Notes: generated by a model from the letters alone, not told the origin. A stretch of 20,555 bases of DNA from Chara braunii (GCA_003427395.1 BFEA01000085.1:943052-963606), one strand, 5' to 3'; positions 8,329 through 18,411 are shown, numbered from the stretch's first letter. Numbers and translations: made by a program.

Positions 8329-9868
8329 ATGCCCCCATCTATTACCCTCTGTGCCCTTGCTATACCATTGTCCTGCAGGCTTGCCAGATGCCCTGGCCCT
8401 ATTTCCTACTTCACAGTAGCTTGGAGTCATTCCTTATGGTCTTGTCAACATGTCAAGGATCCAGCTGCCGCCCTCTGATCCAGTGTTGAATCGTTATTCT
8501 GAGTCGTGAGACTTTCCACCCCTTCATTGATAATCGACAACGACGTTGAAACGGTCTTCACCTATTGCAGACCCAGACGCGGATCCCAGGGCTCGATCCC
8601 CAGACCTCACCTTACCTTACCTTGCCTGTGTACAGTATCAAGTCGACCCTGTGAGTCTTGGACCTGTGACCTGTGTGTTAGTAGTTGAAAGTTGTCTGTC
8701 GTAGGTCTGAGTCGTTGTTGGGTCTTGAACCTTAGACCTGTCAAAGTAGGGTCACACCTGCATAGGGGTTATAGTTGTTGTAGTTCTGAAAGGTCAAGGT
8801 CGTAGCTGCTACAGTCCTGAAAGGCCAAGTCCGCAAACTTCCGGAAGGTCCGGAAGTGGCCTTTCAAGTTTTTCACGCTATACACAGCAGGCCAGAGGCA
8901 AGTGGGCAAGTGGTGAGTCCAACTTCGCTTAGTCAGCAAGTACCCGTCTCACTTTGTACAGTCAGCAAGTACCATGAGGGACTGTGTACACCATGGGCCC
9001 GGTGGAAAAGTCAGACCAGCGACTTACAGAAGTATAAATCAAGAGGCAGCGTCCAGCCATTCATTCATTCCTGTGTGAGCCATGCGGAAGCACTGCCCGA
9101 GCGTCTTGTGCGAGGTGGTCTGCAGATGGCCGAGGTCAAAGTGGGCTTGGAGAAGTTAGTGTGCCATAGTTAGTAGTAGCCGGCAACCATAGCCGCCATA
9201 GCTAGCGTTAGGTGTTAGTGTGTGTGTACGCGTGTGTGATACAGTGAGTGTGTGTGGGGTATTCAGGGTGATCCAGAGATGAGTGTGTGCGAACAGTGGT
9301 GTTGGACACAGTGACGAGAGTTGGATGTACAGGCACTGATGCGCCATAGCCTGTTGAAGTGAGTTTGCATCTGAACTGTGTTCTCGGTTTCAATATCTCT
9401 GAGCTTTGAGTGGGCGCTTGGCGCCAGTGTGAATTGCCATCTGTTTGCATGTATGCGAAGTGAAGAAGAAAGTGAGTCTGATTGCAACGTCAGAGTTACG
9501 AGCTGTATGGATCTTTGCGGATTGTTGCTTGTTTTGCAGGTTCACATACGTATCAAAGCATATCTCATTCTGGCTTGTTTGACATACAACACTCTGGATT
9601 TTCCATGACCTGATTTTAAAAAGCACTCACACTCCCGTTGTGTTTCTGGATGTGGGTATGCAACGGTGCAGGTATAGAGTTCAGGGAGTCTGCGCTTGCA
9701 CTGAGTCCAAAAAATGAGCGCACAGTCAAACCAGGAATGGTTTTCAATGTAGCGGTATGTCATCCGGACGTCCTAACTCCCTAGAAAATAATAACTTCAA
9801 CACTCTTTGCCTCCAGGAGAATTTTGGTGAAATGCCAAAAAAAATTATTTTTTTTTATCGTGGAAAGG
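8329..9868. other. Non-coding stretch with simple TG-rich segment
   Basis: No protein family was recognised on either strand. CCTTACCTTACCTTGCC at about 8609-8625 is a short simple repeat. A TG-rich patch lies at 9213-9260. Repeated AGGTC/GGTCAAGG words occur at 8700-8850. GTATAAATC at about 9031 resembles a TATA box but has no supported gene downstream, so I do not call a promoter. Confidence 0.4.
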
Positions 9869-10110
9869 GGAAAGGTGCAAGGGGGAAGGGGGGAGGGATG
9901 GGTGGTGGGCGAAATATTTTTGGGAAGAAAAGCGTCTAATGCCCTTCTGAGGCTGTGAGCTAAGAGCATTCAAGTTTGCAATGATTTTGTTTTGTGCCCT
10001 ATGGGTGGGGAGAAGGGGGGAGGGAGTGGGGGAAATATTTTCTGGAAGAAAAGAGTTGAACGCCTTTCTGAGGCTGTGAGCTATAGGTCATTCAACCCCC
10101 CGCCTCCCCC
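9869..10110. repeat. Direct duplication with 121-bp offset
   Basis: A block containing a G-rich run, GAAATATTTT, GGAAGAAAAG, CTTCTGAGGCTGTGAGCTA and CATTCAA occurs at about 9869-9975 and again at about 10000-10100. The second copy is diverged. The plus strand of both copies is strongly G-rich. No open frame is supported. Confidence 0.85.
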
Positions 10111-11299
10111 CTCGAAAATTTTCATGGTTGTTTTACCCCAGTAGGCAGGTGTAGTTCCCAGTCCGGCCTCCCGCGGTGTCAATGGGAGGAGTTAGTGAGG
10201 CGCAGAGTATTGAAGAAAACTACAAGCCAGTTCAACTACGAAACCCTGGCTTATCTTTACTAGAAAAAGCGGCCTGATCTTCAGGTTGGGCCGCTAAGAA
10301 TCATTCCGCCGGGCTGAAGGGGCTTAGAACAACTCCAGCTTGCTTGGGGGTTAAACAGCCTAAAGGTTTTGTGGCGGGGGACATCTCGTATCTGCTACGT
10401 TCCCCTAATTCATTCCTTATCCAGGCCAACTTGCTGTCTCGTTCGTTGTTGGTAGCCAACCACTGACTGACCTCTCAGGGTGAACATCTTTAGGGCTTGG
10501 TCTGGTAAAGTCCTGAAACATGTGCAAGATTTAAACACTGAACTCGTTGAGCTTTGCTGAACTTGTGTCAATATATAAACAAGGACCTCGATAATATGTA
10601 TGTATGAGTCTGTGGAGATCTGGCATGGCTGAGCTCGAACCACCACCACTTTTTGTGCCTGCTGGCCTCACATCAGTTGGTCCGTTGGATAGGCAATCTG
10701 GCTGTCACAGATTTCTTTTCCATTCACTGGTGCGGCCTCAAATTATCAGCTGTGGTTGCAACATCACCGCTGCTTCGCTGCTTGTTCGTCACATGGACAA
10801 TCTGGCCATCCATACGCAGGGGCTTCCCCAAATTTCAGGAGGTTGTGTAGTTGAGCTCTATGGTGACAGAAGCGAGCTGCCTCAGTGACAATACGGTTAC
10901 ATACTTTGTTGTTTACGTTTACTTCATCTTGGAAATCAGGGCCGCACATAGATCCAACACAATTTTAGAGGGGAATGAATGTTTTGGAATTAGACTGGTT
11001 CCTGTCGTCCTAAAAATGAAAGAACCTTAAAGGACAATGATTCTTGCACTGTCGCTCGTAAACTGATAACAAGTTGGACCCTCCATGAATGACACTGATA
11101 CACCATCCTGCTGGTCTCCGTATCTGCTCGCCTTTGCAGTTTGAACAGTAATATTTTGAAAGGGGAACTACATGTTTACATCACCCTTTGATAGCATTTC
11201 ATTGTATCTAAAGTCATGACTTATGAATCTGCAGGTAAAGGACAAGGGGAGGCAGAGGCCGGTCTCACTGAGGCCGTTTAAACTTTAAACTCAACACAC
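10111..11299. other. Non-coding stretch, nothing recognised
   Basis: Open frames here are short and without family resemblance. GGCCGTTTAAACTTTAAAC near 11272-11290 is a small AT palindrome. I examined 10130-10420 for rRNA or organelle sequence and found no segment I could recognise. Confidence 0.35.
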
Positions 11300-11720
11300 A
11301 GGCACAGGACCTATCCTACGACCCACGCAACTGGGTCTGCCTCCCACAACAGAGCCTGAGAAAAAGAAGGCCGTTCCACCAATTGACAACTAAGGGTATC
11401 TATCGAGCACAGTTGTACCCCTACGACATGAGAAGCGAAATGGTGGAGAAAACAAAACTGGGTATCGACCAAGCAGATCGGGTCTTTTGACTCCAAGGCT
11501 TGGGCTGAGTTCTTTAAAATCTGGAAGGGTCTTCCGGATCAGAGACAGGCAGGCTTGTTGTGGCTAATTGTCAATTTGGCAGTCCCGTCGGCCGAGTGGC
11601 TATCTACTAAAAGCGGCTATACCAACGCAATTGTCCACTATGTCAAGAGACTTGTAATAAACCCCGTTCAGATTGGCACAAGGGTCGTCACTTTTGGTCA
11701 AAGGCCAGAAATAGGGGTCA
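11300..11720 (+). pseudogene. LINE-like retroelement C-terminal fragment (zf-RVT-like)
   Basis: Three frame-shifted pieces line up on the plus strand. GIYRAQLYPYDMRSEMVEKT and KLGIDQADRV end in a stop at about 11488. DSKAWAEFFKIWKGLPDQRQ, AGLLWLIVNLAVPSAEWLST and KSGYT then continue in one frame. RNCPLCQETCNKPRSDW follows in another. The pattern IWK.LP..R..LLW....A.P...WL......CPLC matches the zinc-binding region found after the reverse transcriptase of plant-type LINEs, where the domain is called zf-RVT. No RT motifs were found upstream, so this is a 5'-truncated or otherwise isolated fragment. Family assignment is from pattern memory only. Confidence 0.55.
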
Positions 11721-13734
11721 AAAGTCACGTCCCTAGCCTGAGAAATGTCTGAGAAGCTGCCTAGGGTCAAGGGGTACCAAGATCTGAGTCAAAAGCTGTG
11801 TCCAGTACCCCAACGTGCGACAGTTGACTCTTGGAAAATCAAGAGTCGACCCAAGCACAGGATTCCAGGCCCAAAGTCAAAGTCCGCTGGTCAGCTACAG
11901 CCGTCGATCAGGTGCACATCAGTGGTTGTCTGCAGGAATCCAGAAGATTCCAGTCCAAGTGGGACACGAGGGAAAGCTGGGACTGCGCCGCATCCAGGCC
12001 ATTGGTTTTGGGATCATCTGGGCCGTCGACCCAAGGAGACTGGAGGCTGGTCAACGCGAGTCAACACTATATAGAGTTGACCCAGCCACTGTGGAGATTA
12101 TTCTGCCTTGCGCTGGCTTGATGTTAGTACAATGTTGCAAGGCTGCTGGAGTTTATGCTGGTGCCAGTGCTGCTGGGTGGGCGCCATTATCAGGGGAGAT
12201 TATGTTGGAGCGGCCATTGCCGCCATAGCTATAGACATTGGTGTTGAGGTTGGGCGAGGAGGAGGATCAAGACTGTGAGACTGGAGAGGGTTTGAGGGGA
12301 AGCTTACCTGGACTTACCTGGCGATGTGGTATGTGATCTGCTGGTTGTCTCCACGAAGGTGAGGAAGACCTGTGCCATACTCCCTGACTGGCTGCTGATG
12401 TGGATGGAGGATGGGTGCCCGGCTGTGACATGCACACTGTATCTGTTAGAGAACGTCAGAGAGAGACTGAATTGCTGAGTTGGTGACAGGGGGGATAATA
12501 AGAGACTTCATGCATGATTGATGGGGACTCTTCTTCTTTTCCTCCTCACTGTCTCTTCTCCACATCACCTCATTCTCTTCTCTGAAGTTACGATGCTCTT
12601 GGAAAGTGCACATTTGCTGGGCATGGACGTATAATCGATTTTAGAGACATTATTTTGTCCGTAGGTTCAGACTTGTATCACAACACTGATTGGATTCTCA
12701 ATGTGACTGGGCTCATTACAGAGAGGACCTTCCTCACCTCTTCATTACCTGCGCTAGGCAGCGGGCATTGTGGGACTGATGGATAGCAGAGGCCTCTGGA
12801 AGGTAAATCCCGCTGAAAAAGCAAGAGGGGATGAAGAAGGGAAGGCGAGGGTATTGTTGGGACCATTGGTACAGGCAAGCAGAATTTCCGGGAGCAAGAG
12901 GGCTGATGAAGCAGTGCGGGCAGCCATTTTATGGGGCATTTTTTCTGTGTCTGGAACAAGGAGCATTGGGAAGAGAGCTTCTCCACCCCCAAGACGAAAG
13001 CCTATGCAAAAGAAAATCTAAGCATGGCAATTCAGGCATATTTTGATAGTGAACGAGGGAGGGTTGGGCCGGATATACCCCGAACCAATACGGTTTTCGG
13101 GAAAACTTGGTGTCACTTTCCAGCAATGGTTATGCCGGACACACAGATGAATGGATTAACCTTTGGGGATTTCCTGCGGGAAACGGGTCCGGGCGAGGGG
13201 AAAAGGGTTATGGTTGGGTAATGGTCGAGTAAGTCTCAAGTCTTAAGTGGGGCTCGCTGGGGGGCCATACCATCACTACGCCTCCTACATATTATTGTGA
13301 TGGAATCCCCGTTGGAGTAAAAGGTGCTCTTGTAAGCGTAAGTAAACAGAGAAGATTAGGGGACTTGGAACAAGTGGCAACAGTGAACAGATTGGTAAGG
13401 GTGATGGTTTCGGAAGGGGTAAAGGGAAAAAAACGGTAAAAAGGATAATAACAGGAAGAACAAGTAGCAGGTAGAAGGAAGGAGGAAATAGAGGGTCAAG
13501 GCAAATATTAGTAACATGCTGTCGAAGTCGTCCGGGGAAGAGGGTGGGAGGGTGGGAAGGGGGAGAAAGGGCGGTTGCTTGTCACGGCGACTGAGTACCA
13601 TGAGGAGTCTCCCAGCTGTGTCGGGTCACCCATAACACTGTCAACCTATCTCTTGTTCTGTTACGATTCTGGAGCGACAAAGTCTTTTATAGCAAGCACA
13701 ATCATGTGATAGTCAAAGAACAAGTCCTCACAAT
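11721..13734. other. Non-coding stretch, possibly old element tail
   Basis: The first 350 bases repeat GTCGACCCAAG, GTTGACCCAG and GTCAAAG-type words, which could belong to the tail of the LINE-like fragment. A CTATATAG at about 12067 is not linked to any gene. From about 12250 to 13734 I see neither coding potential nor clear repeats. Overlapping open frames on both strands around 12680-13220 lack domains and shadow one another. Confidence 0.35.
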
Positions 13735-13756
13735 AGAGAGAGAGAGAGAGAGAGAG
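13735..13756. repeat. (AG)11 microsatellite
   Basis: An uninterrupted AG run. It creates a Ser/Leu or Glu/Arg repeat in the overlapping open frames (13661-13966), which I therefore do not regard as genes. Confidence 0.95.
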
Positions 13757-14495
13757 GTTCACAGGAAGAGAGAAATAGACACCGGGAATCCCGAAACACG
13801 ACCAATTGGCCGTAAAATTTTTAACGAAGTACCGCCAAACAACATTATGAAGATAGACGTAAAGGACTGGTGCAGCGACCCTACGCCTCAAAACCAGAAT
13901 CTTCAGGGGTCTTGTGTTTCAAAGTCGCAGAAGGGAGGGACTAGACAAATAGCAAGATCCAGTTAAGTACCGTCGGAAAAAAACACCAGACACAGCCTAA
14001 GTTTAGAAGAGCTAGCTAACTGAGTTAAAAAGGAAAACGAAATCGGATATAATGCGAGCCAAGTTTGGAAAACAGAAAAGAAAATGGGGAAAAAGGGGCG
14101 TAACCTGAAGAGATGAGGTCCTGTAAGGGAGACCGCAGAAGAAAGGGAACGAAGATTCCAGAAGGTCGGGGAAATCAAGAGTAAGTAACTGGAAAGCCTA
14201 ACAGGTTCAGAAAACCAGGGTACGGATTCCCAAAATCATCGCGGCTTTAAGGACCAAGACCTGTCCTAAAGGAACTGCCACTTCCCGAGCAGCCGCGTGT
14301 CACTCGGCCAATCGGTTGCAAATTCAACCCCAATAATCGTTCCAGGAAAAGAGTTACGAAGGAAAACAGAAAAAAGAGGAAAAAAGAAAAGAAAAGGAGA
14401 AAGAAAAAAAAAGAAAAAGAGAAAAGAATCGACCAAGGCCCCCCGTTTTTTGTCGACCTTGGCCTCCAGAGTTCGTAGTCTTTCTACAAGACCCC
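13757..14495. other. Non-coding stretch with an A/G-rich tract
   Basis: From about 14340 to 14432 the plus strand is almost pure A and G. It lies just downstream, on the minus strand, of the Penelope-like RT thumb and may belong to the element's 3' region or to an insertion in it. I did not recognise a terminal structure or a target duplication that would fix the element end. Confidence 0.4.
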
Positions 14496-14711
14496 TCAAG
14501 CAGGTTCTTCCCATCCGGTCAAAGACTTGACCCAATTGGCCCACATGCCCCCAAACATTGCAGAGAAGTTGCCGAGGACACTATCAAAGTATTCATCAGG
14601 GAGGCCACATTTTACGAACTCAATCTTTAATGTGAATAGAAAACCCACCTCTGACCCCATCAACATGGTATACGCCTTCGCCCAGTGCAAGCAAGACCCA
14701 ATAACAGCCAT
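14496..14711 (-). pseudogene. RT thumb/C-terminal part of the Penelope-like element
   Basis: The frame contains FTLKIEFVKCGLPDEYFDSV followed by LGNFSAMFGGMWANWVKSL. It follows the frame carrying the MVDD motif and overlaps its end by about 50 bases in another register. The position after the palm fits a thumb or RT-connection region. I do not see a C-terminal GIY-YIG domain beyond it, which fits a permuted layout. Confidence 0.5.
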
Positions 14712-15361
14712 CTTTTGCTGTCTGCTTGAAAAGAATCGAAATTCTGCAAGTTTTGAAAAATCAAACCTTTGTTACGGTAGCTCCTCTGGTTCTTGTGCAG
14801 CGCCACACACTGGCCCCCCCATGGCCAATCGAAGATCTTCATTACGCAACCCAGGAAATCCCAACAGTCGCCCCGACCAGTCTGCTCCAACACCATATTC
14901 ATGTCATAACAGAACTCGAATTTCTCCAAAATCATTTGAGCTGTTCTCTGGGACACTGGGTCACCTTCCCTGTACTGGACCAGAAGGGGAACATCATCAA
15001 CCATTTGAATGCCACTTACCAAGCCATGATCACAGCCAAGAGCAGAGATGAACAGATATTCATTCTAGGCACAGAGAAGCAGGCCATTGCCGGACTGAAG
15101 ACCTTGGCCATGGGAATACCCACCATTGCCGGACTGGAGACCTTGAAATAGGTGCACCCTAATTCAAACTGAGCAAAACTCACAATATCTTTAAAATAAG
15201 ATAAATTTGACTCCAGCCAATCTGTGACCCACCGAACTGCAGTTTAGCCCCTTCCCTCTGGTTTTGATCAAGACACCTGTGCATCCCCTGATCAAAGTCC
15301 ACCACCCAAGTCACTGCTTCCAAAATTGAATCATGCGGCAAATTACGAAACATTTCCTTAA
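14712..15361 (-). pseudogene. RT palm, motifs A (second half), B' and C (MVDD)
   Basis: From right to left: KEMFRNLPHDSILEAVTWVV at about 15301-15361 is the second half of motif A. GIPMAKVFSPAMACFSV at about 15075-15125 corresponds to the B' block (GIPMG..SP..A). After a frameshift comes EYLFISALGCDHGLVSGIQ, then MVDD at 14993-15004, the motif C catalytic pair with Met in place of the common Tyr. LLVQYREGDPVSQRTAQMIL and WDFLGCVMKI follow, typical of the region after motif C. Stops lie at about 15183 and between B' and C. A 23-bp segment over the SPAMA codons recurs 39 bp away (15084 and 15123), a small in-frame duplication. Confidence 0.8.
15084..15145. repeat. Short in-frame tandem duplication (39-bp offset)
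   Basis: CCATTGCCGGACTGAAGACC at 15084 recurs as CCATTGCCGGACTGGAGACC at 15123. The offset of 39 bp equals 13 codons. It covers the SPAM codons of RT motif B'. Confidence 0.85.
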
Positions 15362-15512
15362 ACCACCAGTACTTACTCTGGTCGTACCCTTTTAACGCGC
15401 CACGATTTTAGGAAACGTATGGGCTACTACAGGAGCGCCCAAATTCATCTGACTAGAAACGTTTCTACTCTTTTCTTTTCTGAGGCCAATAGTTGGGCCA
15501 AGTACTGGTGGT
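15362..15512. mobile_element. 151-bp TTAA-flanked inverted-repeat element (MITE)
   Basis: The ends are perfect 13-bp inverted repeats: ACCACCAGTACTT at 15362-15374 and its reverse complement at 15500-15512. Both sides carry TTAA (15358-15361 and 15513-15516). The insert splits the RT exactly between FDIK and EMFRNLP. One TTAA already forms part of the Ile-Lys codons, so removing the insert and one TTAA leaves a continuous frame across the junction. TTAA duplication is the hallmark of piggyBac-superfamily transposition and is also seen in a few other families. The 151-bp length excludes a transposase, so it would have been moved in trans. Confidence 0.88.
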
Positions 15513-15816
15513 TTAATATCAAAAGCCGCACAAGAAAACCTTTCACCCTTTTTCAGTGTCCCGTTCAGTTTTCTCACCATTGGAGCCAGATCAGCCATGC
15601 TCTTTAAATTGAAATTCATTCCATGAGGCAAGTCCCACAACATTTGGTTGATCGCTCGTGCCACCCTCTTGCTAGCCACCTCACGTCACCTCATTCAGAA
15701 TAAGTGGGGCAGATAGGCTGCCGCTTAGTGATATCCTTATGCTTTGGTATTGAATAAGCATGTCCCAATCTACCCCCACCATTCCATTTCCCCAACCGTT
15801 CAAAGCATTCTTGCAA
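15513..15816 (-). pseudogene. RT fingers and motif A first half
   Basis: From right to left: LQECFERLGKWNGGGRLGHA and YSIPKHKDITKRQPICPTYS end in a stop at about 15688. After a frame change, SKRVARAINQMLWDLPHGMN, FNLKSMADLAPMVRKLNGTL and KKGERFSCAAFDIK follow. PKHKD..K.RPI..TY.. and FDIK are the RT finger and motif A signatures, with the first catalytic Asp in FDIK at about 15520. The segment is bounded on the right by a target-site repeat of the 510-bp insert and on the left by the TTAA element. Confidence 0.8.
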
Positions 15817-16333
15817 CCGCACGGGCCGCACATTCGTGCGGAGTTCCGTGCGCGGGGTGCCTGTGTGGAATCGTGCAGGTTTTTTATCTTTTTCTGGGAG
15901 GAGGAACGGGGGGGCGTATGACAGGAAGATGGGGATATGGTGAGGAGAGGGGGATATGGAGAGGAGGAGGAGGATGTGGATGAGGAGGACGAGGAGGAGG
16001 AGGAGACCAGGAGGAACAGGACGAGGAGACCAGGAGGAGGAGGAACAGGAGGACGACGAGTCGGAGGGGAGGAAAAGGAGAAGGGAGGAGGAGACATGGA
16101 GGATGAGGAAGGGGAGGAGGAGCAAGGTGAGGCAGTACTCCTGTATTTATTTTTTTCATCTCACTTATAATTTTGGCAGGGGGCCTCAAATGTACCATTT
16201 CAACCCCGGCCTTTTTTTTTTTTTTTTCTGAGGGGGGTGACGGGTCGTTCCTCGCACACGTCGCGCGCCGCACAGGATCGGTTGGGCGCGTGCGCCGCAT
16301 GTAGGGAACCACCTGCACGACATGCGCTTGCAA
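15810..16333. mobile_element. About 510-bp insertion with 7-bp target duplication
   Basis: CTTGCAA occurs at 15810-15816 and at 16327-16333. The sequence outside the repeats reads as RT protein on both sides (KKAYLQECFERLGK across the repeat in one frame), while the inside does not. The left end begins CCGCACGGGCCGCAC and contains a CCGCAC-ATTC-GTGCGG hairpin. The right end has many GCGC words and contains ACCTGCACGACATGCG. An ACCTGCACGA-type word near the right end is the reverse complement of TCGTGCAGGT at about 15873. Interior: a purine-rich (GGA)-type array (15898-16125), then T-runs. No transposase is encoded. A 7-8 bp duplication would suit hAT-like or other cut-and-paste families, but the terminal repeats are poor, so class is open. 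Confidence 0.65.
15898..16125. repeat. (GGA/GAGGAG)n purine-rich satellite
   Basis: The plus strand is nearly all G and A in GGA, AGG and GAC-GAG words for over 200 bases. The Glu/Arg/Gly-rich and Pro/Ser-rich open frames on both strands here are artefacts of composition. It lies inside the 510-bp insert. Confidence 0.9.
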
Positions 16334-16640
16334 GTATGCCTTCTTCCTTGTACTGCACAGAACAGATCTTGATGACCTCCTCTTCCTCACGATGGTGCAC
16401 AAAACCAGAGTTCAATAAGAATAACTTGTCCATACTCTTCCTATACACCACTGGACAGCAGACCAATTCCCCAAACCTTTCCTTCCACACAGAAATCCCA
16501 TCAATGCTTAACCCACCATTTCCTTCGTCAACTGCAGTATTGTTGAAGCAGGACTCGATCGAATCCATATCAATCATTCCTACTTCCAGAGCCAGCAGGG
16601 CCGATGTCTCTCCGAAAGATAAAATAATTTGCCGAATCAG
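16334..16640 (-). pseudogene. RT N-terminal region of the Penelope-like element
   Basis: The frame contains GMIDMDSIESCFNNTAVDEG and NGGLSIDGISVWKERFGELV, then VVYRKSMDKLFLLNSGFVHH. It ends at the CTTGCAA repeat where the 510-bp insert begins. Similarity to known RTs is not obvious in this part. It is assigned to the element because it joins directly, apart from a one- or two-base frame change, to the LQECFERL segment beyond the insert. Confidence 0.5.
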
Positions 16641-17828
16641 ACATCGTCCAGAGGTCGCACAAGAAGGATGGGGAATATTGCGTCAGTTTTTCAGAAAGGG
16701 AGGCACGATGTCCACATCTGCCAGACGAAAACGAACATGGCCATCTACGCGAGGGAACAATCTACCTTTATCGGTACAACAGCAGACTTGCTCAACTTGC
16801 CTGGAAACCACACAGAAATTAAAGAGCACGTCACCAATGTTTCAGACTTGCTCAACTTGCCTGGAAACCACACGGAAATTAAAGAGCACATCACCAATGT
16901 TTCTGTTCTTGACCCATCATCCTTCTAACCACCATCTCCTTCAAACAGCCCGGAAATCCATTCGACCAACGAACTGTCCACAGGCGTTTCTTAAGCACAC
17001 GTCATAAGTTACCCACATTACCAGGCGATTCTGAAACGCTTACGGATGACACCACAAAAAATATAATGTAAACTGTATATGGTCCGTTTCTCTTGAAAAC
17101 ACCTAATCGCCCCATAGTGACCCACCAGACTATCATAGTCCCAAACAAAGAGGCAAGTGCGAAACACCGGGTCCTTCAGAAAACCAAGCAAATTGGGCTT
17201 GGAGCAGAGCAGCATACAGCAAAAGTAGGAGATCGATCTAAATTTAATGATGATACCGTGAGAAAACCAACCCCTGCTTTTCTTCAGAGCAGCAGTTCCA
17301 AAGCATGTTCCTATGACAGAACCACCAAAACAACGTTTCACAACCCGCCACTTATCCAACTGATGATCCCCTCCCTCACACGATATCATCAACTCTTTCC
17401 AGCCCTTTTGACCATCCCCCAGCAACAACCTCTGGAGACTAGCTGACCATTCTCTATCGGGGGTTACAAAACATATGTGTGTACTTCGCTATTTCCTCCT
17501 CCTCTTTACTCGCCTCCCACCCTTGTTGCCTTCGTCTCGGTCTCCTACGCTCCCGTTTTCCTGGTCTACACTTCTTGCGGCGTACAGGCCTATCCCGACT
17601 GTTCAAAAAGGACCACAAATTTTTCCAAGTCCAACAGATTACCAGTCTCACAACGAAACAGTGGTAGGGCGAGAGAGAAGGTTAACCAACCCCCCAATTT
17701 TCACCCTCATTTATAAGAAAACCAAAGGGCCATTTTAACCATACTTTACACCAATCTGTAGAGTGCACTCCTTACTAACATATTGTTAAAAAAAAAACGA
17801 GAATTTTTTTTTTAAAAAGATATAAAAC
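16641..17828 (-). pseudogene. Linker of the Penelope-like element, mostly broken
   Basis: A 136-residue frame at 17018-17428 includes KGWKELMISCEGGDHQLDKW and RVVKRCFGGSVIGTCFGTAA, but I recognise no domain in it. Other frames are interrupted. It lies between the GIY-YIG-like part and the RT on the same strand. I assume it belongs to the same element, as a long linker is normal there, but inserted foreign DNA cannot be excluded. Confidence 0.35.
16783..16902. repeat. 60-bp perfect-length tandem duplication
   Basis: The unit beginning CAGACTTGCTCAACTTGCCT occurs at 16783-16842 and 16843-16902. The two copies differ at only two positions (16814 versus 16874 and 16830 versus 16890). With 58 of 60 bases identical and no gap, this is a young event compared with the decay of the surrounding element. 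Confidence 0.97.
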
Positions 17829-17829
17829 A

Positions 17830-18005
17830 GCAAGCGAAAAGTGCACTTTCATGAAATTTCACCAACATTTCAATTTGTCGATTTTCATGATTTTCAGCAC
17901 TGCCCAAAACAACCATCTCCAGGAACCCAACAAACACCAAACTTGGCACATACAGACCTTGACCAAAAACAAAACAGGGCCAAAAAAAAAAAAAAACATG
18001 ATCCC
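17830..18005 (-). repeat. Dispersed repeat B, copy 2
   Basis: On the minus strand it shares TTTTTGGTCAAGGTCTG, AAGTTTGGTGTTTGTTGG, GGAGATGGTTGTTTTGG and CTGAAAATCATGAAAAT with the plus-strand copy at 6845-7025. It is similarly preceded by a long T-run. It lies just after the GIY-YIG-like segment in the reading direction, so it may have inserted into the Penelope-like element. No target duplication was seen. Confidence 0.8.
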
Positions 18006-18029
18006 CACTACACTTTTCAGGGTGGTGAA

Positions 18030-18411
18030 GGTTACCCCAGGGGTGAAAACCTCAGGGTACCTGTTAACCATTTGTGTAGGGCGACATAGCGTTCAGGACC
18101 ACACCTTCGTAACCAATTGTAGAGTTTGTAATTCCTATCCCCACGTTCGACAACACGACTGTTACGAGCTCGATACATATGTTATTCCATAGCACGGCAA
18201 GTGACCTACCCTTTGCCCCCACATAGATATGTTTGTGCCAGGGGGAGAGGAGAATGTAGACTAGAGGACCCTTACAACGAAAGAGCTCGTCACCATCCTT
18301 AAATATAGACAATAGGTACAACCGATAGTTTTCTACCCAAGGAATCAGACCTCGTAGAATCAGAGCAAGTACGACCAGCTGAAAGAAAGAATTCCACATG
18401 CCATCCTTCAC
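18030..18411 (-). pseudogene. GIY-YIG endonuclease-like domain
   Basis: GIY-YIG nucleases nick DNA and prime retroelement insertion in Penelope-like elements. Here residues 48-69 of the open frame read GPLVYILLSPWHKHIYVGAK and GR. VYI is in the place of GIY and YVG in the place of YIG, with the normal short spacing (nt about 18200-18265). The position where the family has a conserved Arg reads Leu (AVLWNN). After a frameshift, LYNWLRRCGPERYVALHKW continues at about 18070-18130, a block that fits the end of such domains. The frame ends at 18064 with stops, then repeat B. Residues 1-30 are hydrophobic and unassigned. The match is by eye and should be profile-tested. Confidence 0.6.

Noticed and set aside
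8570-8610. tRNA- or SINE-like B box (GGGCTCGATCCCC)
   Set aside because: It resembles the Pol III B box, but I found no A box at the right distance and no cloverleaf.
9025-9045. TATA-box-like GTATAAATC as a promoter
   Set aside because: No gene or transcript start can be supported downstream. Such AT words are expected by chance.
10130-10420. Organelle or rRNA-derived sequence
   Set aside because: Some words looked rRNA-like, but no conserved rRNA or organelle gene segment could be recognised.
12680-13221. Overlapping open frames of 65-104 residues on both strands
   Set aside because: They overlap each other in several frames, lack domains and splice context, and have no codon bias pointing to one.
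15884-16402. 172-residue minus-strand and several plus-strand frames
   Set aside because: They are produced by the GGA-rich satellite and GC-rich insert. Pro/Ser- or Glu/Arg-rich composition, no family.
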